A stretch of DNA of 57,805 nt from Sulfuritalea sp. (GTDB lineage Bacteria; Pseudomonadota; Gammaproteobacteria; Burkholderiales; Rhodocyclaceae), in the NCBI GenBank assembly GCA_030680805.1, contig JAUXUK010000020.1:1-57805 (forward strand). The letters are read 5' to 3'. Every line of letters starts with the position of its first letter. Positions within the stretch are counted from its first letter, which is position 1. Of the stretch, positions 51,488 through 57,805 are shown piece by piece. The position numbers were made by a program, and so were the translations under genes. The notes below the pieces were generated by a model. It had not been told where the DNA came from, made no database searches, and worked only from the letters and a program-made list of their open reading frames with translations.

Positions 51488-53467
51488 ATGGACAATCCGC
51501 CAGGCGCCGTGCAAGCGGCGTGGCAGCCATCGGCCGCGGCGATACGCGCGGCGAAGATCACGGCATTCACCGAGTGGCTGGCGGCCGAGCGCGGACTGAA
51601 GTTCGCCGACTACGATGCGCTCTGGCGCTGGTCGGTGGACGACCTCGAAGGTTTCTGGGGCGCGGTCTGGGACTACTTCGCGATTCCTTCGGCGACGCCG
51701 CGCACGCGGGTCCTTGCCGATGCGCGGATGCCCGGCGCGCAGTGGTTTCCCGGCGTGACGATGAATTACGTCGAGCAGGTGTTTCGCCATGTCACGCCCG
51801 ACCGCCGGGCCATCATTTCGCGCAACGAAGCCGGCGTCGACGCTGCGCTGGGCTGGCCGGAACTGCAGCGCCAGGTCGGCGCGCTGGCGGCCAGCCTGCG
51901 CGGCATGGGCGTCACGCGCGGCGACCGCGTGGTGGCCTACCTGCCCAACATTCCGGAAACCGTCGTCGCCTTCCTCGCCGTCGCCAGTATCGGCGCGATC
52001 TGGTCGGCCTGCTCGCCCGACATGGGGCGCATCGCCGTGCTCGACCGCTTTCGCCAGATCGCGCCGAAGGTGCTGATCGCCGTCGACGGCTACCGCTACG
52101 GCGGCAAGTCCTACGACCGCCGCGAACTGATCCACGAACTGCTGGCCGAACTGCCCAGCATCGACCACATGGTGCTGTTGCCCAGCCTCGATACGCAGGC
52201 CGATCCGCGCGAGTTCGCCAACTGCACGAACTGGGCCGCCGCAACGACAGGCAACGCACCGCTGCACGTCGAGCACGTAGCCTTCGACCATCCGCTGTGG
52301 GTCGTCTATTCCTCGGGTACCACCGGCCTGCCCAAGCCCATCGTGCATTCGCACGGCGGCATCGTCGTCGAGCACGTCAAGCTCGGCGCCTTCCATCTCG
52401 ACCTCGGTCCGGAGGATCGCTACCACTGGTATTCGAGCAGCGGCTGGATCATGTGGAATTGCCAGTTGATCGGGTTGCTGATGGGCAGCACCATCTGCAT
52501 CTACGACGGCAATCCCGGCTGGCCGGACTGGAACGCCCTGTGGCGCTTCGTCGGCGAAACGCGCGTGACTTTTTTCGGCGCCGGCGCTGCGTTCTTCCTG
52601 TCCTGCCTCAAGGCCCACGTCGAACCGAATGACGTTGCCGACTTGTCGGCGCTGCGCGTCGTCGGCTCCACCGGCTCGCCGCTGCCCGAGGAAGGCTATC
52701 AGTGGATTTACGACCACGTTCGGCGCGACATCTGGATCAATCCGATTTCCGGCGGCACCGATTTCGCCGGCTGCTTCGTCGGTGGCGTGGCGACGTTGCC
52801 GGTGGTTCTGGGCGAGATGCAGTGCCGCTGCCTCGGCGCCAAAGTGGAAGCCTTCGACGAAGCCGGCAAGCCGCTGATCGACGAAGTCGGCGAACTGGTG
52901 TGCAGCGCGCCCATGCCCTCGATGCCGCTCAAGTTCTGGAACGACCCGGAAGACCGCCGTTACCGCGAGAGCTACTTCGACATGTATCCCGGCATCTGGC
53001 GCCACGGCGACTGGCTGCGCATCACGCCGCAGGGCGGCGCGATCATCTACGGCCGCTCGGACGCGACCATCAACCGCCACGGCATTCGCATGGGCACCAG
53101 CGAGCTGTATCGCGCCGTCGAGGAACTGCCCGAGGTACTCGACAGCCTGGTGGTCGATCTCGAATTCCTCGGCCGCGAATCGTACATGCCGCTGTTCGTC
53201 GTGTTGCGCCCCGGTCATGAGCTGACGCCGCAACTCGAAGCCACGCTGCGCGAGCGGATCAAGGTCGCTCTGTCCGCGCGCCACGTGCCCAACGAGATCT
53301 TTCAGGTGGCTGAGGTTCCGCGCACGCTGTCGGGCAAGAAGATGGAACTGCCGGTCAAGAAGCTGCTGCTCGGTCACGCGCTCGACAAGATCGCCAACCC
53401 CGATGCGATGGCCAATCCCGGAAGCCTGCAATGGTTTGTCGACTTTGCGGCAAGGCGCGCGGCATGA
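51488..53467 (+). CDS. Acetoacetyl-CoA synthetase
   Basis: A 659-residue acyl-adenylate-forming enzyme. ATP motif VYSSGTTGLPKPIVHSHGG, then WKFWNDP-like and GIWRHGDWLRITPQGG, hinge GRSDATINRHGIRMGTSELYR, and the catalytic Lys in PRTLSGKKMELPVKKLLLG. The start WQPSAAAIRAAKITAFTEWLA fits acetoacetate-CoA ligases rather than acetyl-CoA synthetases. It activates acetoacetate for use in metabolism or polyhydroxyalkanoate turnover. Confidence 0.92.
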   Translation: MDNPPGAVQAAWQPSAAAIRAAKITAFTEWLAAERGLKFADYDALWRWSVDDLEGFWGAVWDYFAIPSATPRTRVLADARMPGAQWFPGVTMNYVEQVFRHVTPDRRAIISRNEAGVDAALGWPELQRQVGALAASLRGMGVTRGDRVVAYLPNIPETVVAFLAVASIGAIWSACSPDMGRIAVLDRFRQIAPKVLIAVDGYRYGGKSYDRRELIHELLAELPSIDHMVLLPSLDTQADPREFANCTNWAAATTGNAPLHVEHVAFDHPLWVVYSSGTTGLPKPIVHSHGGIVVEHVKLGAFHLDLGPEDRYHWYSSSGWIMWNCQLIGLLMGSTICIYDGNPGWPDWNALWRFVGETRVTFFGAGAAFFLSCLKAHVEPNDVADLSALRVVGSTGSPLPEEGYQWIYDHVRRDIWINPISGGTDFAGCFVGGVATLPVVLGEMQCRCLGAKVEAFDEAGKPLIDEVGELVCSAPMPSMPLKFWNDPEDRRYRESYFDMYPGIWRHGDWLRITPQGGAIIYGRSDATINRHGIRMGTSELYRAVEELPEVLDSLVVDLEFLGRESYMPLFVVLRPGHELTPQLEATLRERIKVALSARHVPNEIFQVAEVPRTLSGKKMELPVKKLLLGHALDKIANPDAMANPGSLQWFVDFAARRAA

Positions 53468-53996
53468 GTACGCGCATCGCCGTCCCTTTGCCCAAGGCCT
53501 ACCGGCTGCTCAACCACGGGCCGACGGTGCTGGTCTCCAGCGCCCACGCCGGGCGGCGCAACGTCATGGCGGCGGCCTGGAACATGGCGCTTGATTTCGA
53601 TCCACCCAAGGTGGCGGTGGTGATCGACAAATCCACGCTGACGCGGGAACTGGTCGAAGCCTCGGGCGAGTTCGTGCTCAACGTGCCGTCACGGCAGCAG
53701 GCGGCGCTTGCCGGCCCGCGAAGCGGAATCCCCGGCAGACAGAGTCCGAGACGGCGGCATCGGTGGTCGGCGCACCGCTGATCGACGGCTGCCTGGCCTG
53801 GCTCGAATGCCGCGTGATTGCCGAGCCGCACATCCAGCAGAGCTACGACCTGTTCCTCGCCGAAGTGCTCGCCGCCTGGGCCGACCCGGAGGTGTTCGCT
53901 AACGGACGCTGGCATTTCCCGGATGCGCAGCAGCGCAGCATCCACTATCTTGCCGGCGGCAGTTTCTTCGCCACCGGCGACGAGTTTCAGGTCTAG
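53464..53996 (+). pseudogene. Flavin reductase-like gene interrupted by a repeat and frameshifted
   Basis: The 5' part (53464 to about 53702) encodes a normal flavoredoxin/flavin reductase start (PKAYRLLNHGPTVLVSSAHAG, AAAWNMALDFDPPKVAVVIDKSTLTREL, GEFVLNVPSRQQAA). The 47-bp repeat at 53703-53749 follows. The 3' part resumes in another frame (VVGAPLIDGCLAWLECRVI to the stop at 53996). The central segment of the family, normally around GRDxDKF, is missing. The total length, 533 nt, is not a multiple of three. The first frame stops at 53781. It is therefore probably non-functional, unless two fragments are made. It overlaps the upstream gene by 4 bp. Confidence 0.87.
53703..53749 (+). repeat. 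47-bp dispersed repeat, copy 2, inside the flavin reductase gene
   Basis: Same sequence as 5850-5896 except two positions. It starts right after the codons for NVPSRQQAA and ends just before the second conserved block. Confidence 0.88.
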
Positions 53997-54580
53997 CCCC
54001 CGACGCGGAAGGGCGGCACGCCGATCAGCCAGGCGTGGCCGAGGAAAGCAAACAGCGCCCACGCGCCGAAGCCGATGCCGATCACGATGGCGTCGCGCGA
54101 CCCGCCGAGTACCGGATACGTGCGGCCGGCAACCCGGTCGCGCCGTCGTGACGAGACGAAGCTGACAATTGCCCAGATCAGGAAAGCGCCGAACAACGTC
54201 GCATCGGCGAGATTGCCGTTGGCGATCAGATGGGCCAGCGCCCAGAGCTTGACGCCGGCCACCATCGGGTGGCCTACACGTGCCTTGATGCGGCTGCCCG
54301 GAACGTAGGCGGCCACCAGCAAAATGAAGGCCGGCAGAGTCAGCCCGGCGGCCAGGTGGCGCAGTGCGGTCGGCGCTGTCCATAACACGGGAGCATCCAG
54401 TCGCGCCAAGCCGAAGCCCCAGATAACGAGGCCCAATCCAATCGCCGACAAGAGCGAGTACACGCCTTTCCAGCGCATTTCGCCGAGCCTGGCAATCTGC
54501 GCCTCGCGCCAGTCGCCGGCGAAGATGCGCACCGAATGGACGCCGAGGAACAGGACCAGACCGAGGATCAAAAAGCTCAT
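53993..54580 (-). CDS. NnrU-family membrane protein
   Basis: A 195-residue protein with about six helices: start SFLILGLVLFLGVHSVRIFA, then MRWKGVYSLLSAIGLGLVIWGFGLAR, and HPMVAGVKLWALAHLIANGNLADATLF, typical of NnrU. NnrU proteins are linked to nitric oxide metabolism or quinone/isoprenoid chemistry in different lineages. ATG 54580 is chosen over 54718. It converges on the flavin reductase remnant. Confidence 0.88.
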   Translation of the reverse strand: MSFLILGLVLFLGVHSVRIFAGDWREAQIARLGEMRWKGVYSLLSAIGLGLVIWGFGLARLDAPVLWTAPTALRHLAAGLTLPAFILLVAAYVPGSRIKARVGHPMVAGVKLWALAHLIANGNLADATLFGAFLIWAIVSFVSSRRRDRVAGRTYPVLGGSRDAIVIGIGFGAWALFAFLGHAWLIGVPPFRVGG

Positions 54581-54674
54581 TGCGACTCTTTCTGCAACAG
54601 TGAAGTGCCGCGATCTTACTTGCGAAAGTGCCGCTTCGGGCCCATCTTGGCTGGATCGCCACAAGGAGTTCGCC

Positions 54675-55532
54675 ATGTCCAGTCGCCGCCTGCAACAAAT
54701 CATTCGTTCCGTCGCCACCTCGGACGGCGCCGGCGTCAGCCTGCGCCGCAGCCTAGGCCAGTCGCAGGCCGCGCGCGTCGATCCCTTCCTGATGCTCGAC
54801 GAGTTTTCGTCCGACGATCCGGACGATTACATCGCCGGTTTTCCGCCCCACCCGCATCGCGGCTTCGAGACCGTGACCTACATGCTCGACGGCCACATGC
54901 TGCACGAGGACCACCTCGGCAATCGCGGTGACCTGCTGCCCGGCGGCGCGCAATGGATGACCGCCGGGCGCGGCATCATCCACTCCGAAATGCCGCAGCA
55001 GGAAAGCGGCCGCATGCGCGGCTTCCAGCTATGGATCAACCTGCCGGCGGCCGAAAAAATGAAGCCCGCCGCCTATCGTGACATCCGTCCCGAAGAGATC
55101 CCGACCACGGCCCGGCCCGACGGCGGTGAGGTGCGGGTGATCGCCGGCAGCATCACGGTCGAGGGCGGCGAGGTCGCCGGCCCGGTGCAGGGGCTTTCGA
55201 CCGAGCCGCTCTATATCGACGTCCGCCTGCCCGCGGGCGGCCATTTCGCCCAGGCGCTGCCGGCGGGGCACAGTGCCTTCGTCTATGCCTACGAGGGGCG
55301 CTTGACCATCGGCCCGACGGATGATCCGCGCCCCCTGTCGGCACAGGATGCCGGCGTACTCTCCACGGGTGACCGCGTGGAAATTCAAGCCGGCGACGGT
55401 CCGGCCCGCTTCCTGCTGCTGGCGGGGCGGCCGCTGGGCGAACCGGTGGCCCAGCATGGGCCCTTCGTGATGAATACCCGCGAGGAAATCGAACAGGCGA
55501 TAAGCGATTACCGCAACAACCGTCTGGTGTGA
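54675..55532 (+). CDS. Pirin-family protein
   Basis: A 285-residue bicupin. The metal ligands lie in GFPPHPHRGFETVTYMLDG (His-x-His), later His in HEDHLGNRG and Glu in HSEMPQQESG. Pirins may act as quercetinases or redox-sensitive regulators. ATG 54675 follows AAGGAG. Confidence 0.93.
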   Translation: MSSRRLQQIIRSVATSDGAGVSLRRSLGQSQAARVDPFLMLDEFSSDDPDDYIAGFPPHPHRGFETVTYMLDGHMLHEDHLGNRGDLLPGGAQWMTAGRGIIHSEMPQQESGRMRGFQLWINLPAAEKMKPAAYRDIRPEEIPTTARPDGGEVRVIAGSITVEGGEVAGPVQGLSTEPLYIDVRLPAGGHFAQALPAGHSAFVYAYEGRLTIGPTDDPRPLSAQDAGVLSTGDRVEIQAGDGPARFLLLAGRPLGEPVAQHGPFVMNTREEIEQAISDYRNNRLV

Positions 55533-55555
55533 GGGGTTCCGATGCCGGGCCGGAC

Positions 55556-56776
55556 TTACAGCTTGAAGCGGTTCAGCACTTCATTGAGTTCCGCCGCCAG
55601 CACCTGCAGTTGCAGTCCTTCCTGTTCGGCGAGGCCGATGGGGACGTTGATTTCCTGGGCGACCCGGGCAACGCGCTCGACATTGCCGCCGATCTCCTTG
55701 CTGATGGCGGTTTGCTCGATCATCGAGGATGAAATCTCTTCCATCCCCTGCGTGGTGAGCTGCGCCGCATGATTGGCTTCGCCCAGCCCCTCGGCGACCA
55801 TTTCCAGATGTTCCTGCGAGGAACGCAGCGCCTGCCTGCCGTTTTCGATGGCACGCTCCACGATGGCCGACTTGTCGCCCAGCGCCGCGGTCACCTTGTT
55901 GATCTCGGCGGCGGTCTGGGCGGATTTTTCCGCAAGTTTGCGAACCTCGTCGGCAACCACCGCGAAGCCGCGTCCGTGCTCCCCGGCGCGGGCCGCTTCG
56001 ATGGCCGCGTTCAAGGCCAGCAGATTGGTCTGGTCGGCGATGCCGCGAACTTCCTGGGTCATTCCCGTGATCGCCTGGGTGCTCTCGATGAAGGCTTCCG
56101 CGGTGCGGGAGATTTCATCCACGGAACTTTCCACGCTGTCGATCTCGCCGATCATCCGCGCCAGGCACTCGTTGCCTTCCTGCATTCGCGCCATGCTCGC
56201 CGCCGACATCTGGCGGACCTCCGCGGCACTGTCGGCGACGCGCCGCGCGATGCCTTCGGCGCTGCTGATCGTGGCGGTGGTCGCGACCACGGTGGCGCGC
56301 TGCTGATCGTTGCCTCCGCTGATGCTGCCGGTGGTTTCCCGCATGCGGCCGGCGGAGCTGTCGAGCTTCTCCGCCGCCGCCCGGATCTGGCTTGCCATCT
56401 CGCGGAGATTGGCCTGCATCAAGGCGATTCCGCCCAGCAGGCTGTCCTGCTTGTCGGCGTCGACCTTGATCTTGAAGGCCAGGTCGCCCTGCGCGATGCG
56501 ACCGACCACGCTCGCCGCGTATTGCGGCTCGCCGCCCAGCAGGCGCAGCAGCATCCGCACCAGCAGCAGGAACGCGGCAAGCCCGAATGCCGAGGCAAGC
56601 GCGGTCACCACCCCCATCCAGAGCATGGCATCGGCGGCAAACGCGCCAAGGCCGGCATCCACCTTCTGCGCCGCGTCGCCGAGGCGGGAAAACATATAGA
56701 AGCTGAAACCGTTTGCAATCAGTGTGGCCAGTACAAGAACGGCCAGTACCAGGATAAGTTGCCTGCGCAAGCTCAT
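55556..56776 (-). CDS. Methyl-accepting chemotaxis protein with tiny periplasmic part
   Basis: A 406-residue chemoreceptor. TM1 ([20 protein letters not shown]) and TM2 ([20 protein letters not shown]) are only about 20 residues apart, so there is no ligand-binding domain. A HAMP-like segment and the signalling tip ([20 protein letters not shown]) follow. It may sense membrane or cytosolic cues such as redox state. Confidence 0.9.
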   Translation of the reverse strand: MSLRRQLILVLAVLVLATLIANGFSFYMFSRLGDAAQKVDAGLGAFAADAMLWMGVVTALASAFGLAAFLLLVRMLLRLLGGEPQYAASVVGRIAQGDLAFKIKVDADKQDSLLGGIALMQANLREMASQIRAAAEKLDSSAGRMRETTGSISGGNDQQRATVVATTATISSAEGIARRVADSAAEVRQMSAASMARMQEGNECLARMIGEIDSVESSVDEISRTAEAFIESTQAITGMTQEVRGIADQTNLLALNAAIEAARAGEHGRGFAVVADEVRKLAEKSAQTAAEINKVTAALGDKSAIVERAIENGRQALRSSQEHLEMVAEGLGEANHAAQLTTQGMEEISSSMIEQTAISKEIGGNVERVARVAQEINVPIGLAEQEGLQLQVLAAELNEVLNRFKL

Positions 56777-56979
56777 TACGCGCCTCTTTCCGATCGACTT
56801 TGCCCGGGACAGCCGGGTGACGTGGCACCATTGCCCAGCCAGGGAGTAGGGACTTTAGCCAAAGGCGCAGCGCCGGGGCATTGAATTTTCATGTGCCGAC
56901 ATTTGGGCGCTTGTTTCTGCTTGCCGTGCCGATCGCCCCCGCGCGGGCGATGAAGATGTACAGATTTCTTTCGCACCCT

Positions 56980-57008
56980 CTTGAAGAATCGGGCGTTAGG
57001 CCCTATTA
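56980..57008 (+). promoter_or_regulatory. Candidate sigma32 heat-shock promoter
   Basis: CTTGAAG at 56980, a 14-bp gap, then CCCTATTA at 57001, close to CTTGAAA-N11-16-CCCCATNT. It lies just before CIRCE. Confidence 0.75.
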
Positions 57009-57035
57009 TTAGCACTCGTTGGCGATGAGTGCTAA
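57009..57035. promoter_or_regulatory. Perfect CIRCE element (HrcA operator)
   Basis: TTAGCACTC-N9-GAGTGCTAA with no mismatch, 87 bp before the groES ATG. It implies HrcA repression in addition to sigma32 activation. Confidence 0.97.
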
Positions 57036-57121
57036 TAGATGGCCTGCGCCCGACTCAGACCTGCGGCCCGCCCGCAGCGGCTTTTTTCCGTAACAACCCA
57101 GATTAAGAGGAGATCAACCCC

Positions 57122-57412
57122 ATGAAAATTCGTCCTTTGCATGATCGCGTTATCGTCAAGCGTCTCGAAGAAGAGAAGAGAACCGCTTCCGGCATCGTCA
57201 TCCCCGACAACGCCGCAGAGAAGCCCGATCAGGGCGAAGTCAAGGCCGTCGGCAACGGCAAGATCCAGGACGACGGCAAGGTCCGTCCCATGTCGCTGAA
57301 GGTGGGCGACCGCGTGCTGTTCGGCAAGTACTCCGGCCAGACCGTCAAGGTCGATGGCGATGAGCTGCTGGTCATGCGCGAAGAAGACATCATGGGCGTA
57401 GTTGAGCTCTAA
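57122..57412 (+). CDS. groES: GroES co-chaperonin
   Basis: A 96-residue protein. [20 protein letters not shown], the mobile loop [13 protein letters not shown] and [19 protein letters not shown] are GroES signatures. AAGAGGAG precedes the ATG. groEL follows 29 bp later. Confidence 0.97.
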   Translation: MKIRPLHDRVIVKRLEEEKRTASGIVIPDNAAEKPDQGEVKAVGNGKIQDDGKVRPMSLKVGDRVLFGKYSGQTVKVDGDELLVMREEDIMGVVEL

Positions 57413-57438
57413 TCGATACAGAATTACAGGAGATATAA

Positions 57439-57805
<367 letters not shown>

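Larger units (their letters stand above)
56777..57121 (+). other. groESL promoter region
   Basis: The 345-bp gap between the chemoreceptor and groES holds the sigma32-like promoter, the CIRCE operator and the AGAGGAG ribosome site. No further gene was seen. Confidence 0.7.

Overview
The window is a compact, GC-rich chromosomal segment, most likely from a betaproteobacterium with facultatively anaerobic respiration (Rhodocyclales-like; inferred from the periplasmic nitrate reductase set, a complete system I cytochrome c maturation operon, Coq7, and CIRCE-controlled groESL). No phage, transposase or CRISPR array was seen. It reads as a chromosome carrying a metalloid-respiration and metalloid-resistance block beside housekeeping genes.

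Region 1 (1-9994) is a respiratory molybdoenzyme locus. Read on the minus strand it encodes an ArrA/ArxA-clade catalytic subunit with the RGRY signature and other active-site residues of arsenate respiratory reductases, its four-cluster ferredoxin subunit ArrB, a TorD-type chaperone, a small monoheme cytochrome c, and a multiheme cytochrome c with at least seven haems that runs off the window. Divergently transcribed are a periplasmic PhnD-like binding protein, a membrane histidine kinase and a sigma54-dependent response regulator, i.e. the X-S-R sensory set known from aio/arx loci. The divergent intergenic region has a good -24/-12 promoter facing arrA. Upstream of it lie two near-identical GTTAC-N6-GTAAC palindromes 52 bp apart, which look like the regulator's enhancer sites.

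Region 2 (10022-15236) has a UbiE/MenG-like methyltransferase and a 1327-residue REC-PAS-GGDEF-EAL protein.

Region 3 (15237-26160) is a run of 13 same-strand genes starting with arsR. It holds an ArsP-type permease, a mini-thioredoxin, a Met/Gly-rich periplasmic protein, a CDF metal exporter, a TDT/SLAC1 channel, an HlyD-FtsX-ATPase exporter, a thioredoxin-CcdA fusion, thioredoxin-type arsC, acr3 and a DUF4395 protein. Most junctions overlap or abut, so this may be a long arsenic-responsive operon.

Region 4 (26301-32032) is nap: napF on the plus strand converging on napDAGHB, with a perfect FNR/ANR box upstream of napD. Region 5 (32108-39048) is ccmABCDEFGHI, followed by an EamA exporter and a membrane protein.

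Region 6 (41195-57805) is mostly housekeeping: two tRNA-Lys genes, a candidate small RNA, an OsmC protein, coq7, rppH, proS, a lytic transglycosylase, metK with a structured leader that contains a terminator-like hairpin, a glutathione peroxidase, dacB, acetoacetyl-CoA synthetase, a broken flavin reductase, an NnrU protein, pirin, a chemoreceptor and groES-groEL.

The most unusual thread is a set of short interspersed repeats (about 25-50 bp) found between genes and inside coding sequences. In-frame copies lie in arsC (two), the FtsX permease, ccmF, ccmI and proS. A different 47-bp repeat interrupts and frameshifts a flavin reductase gene. They behave like coding-tolerated mini-elements.
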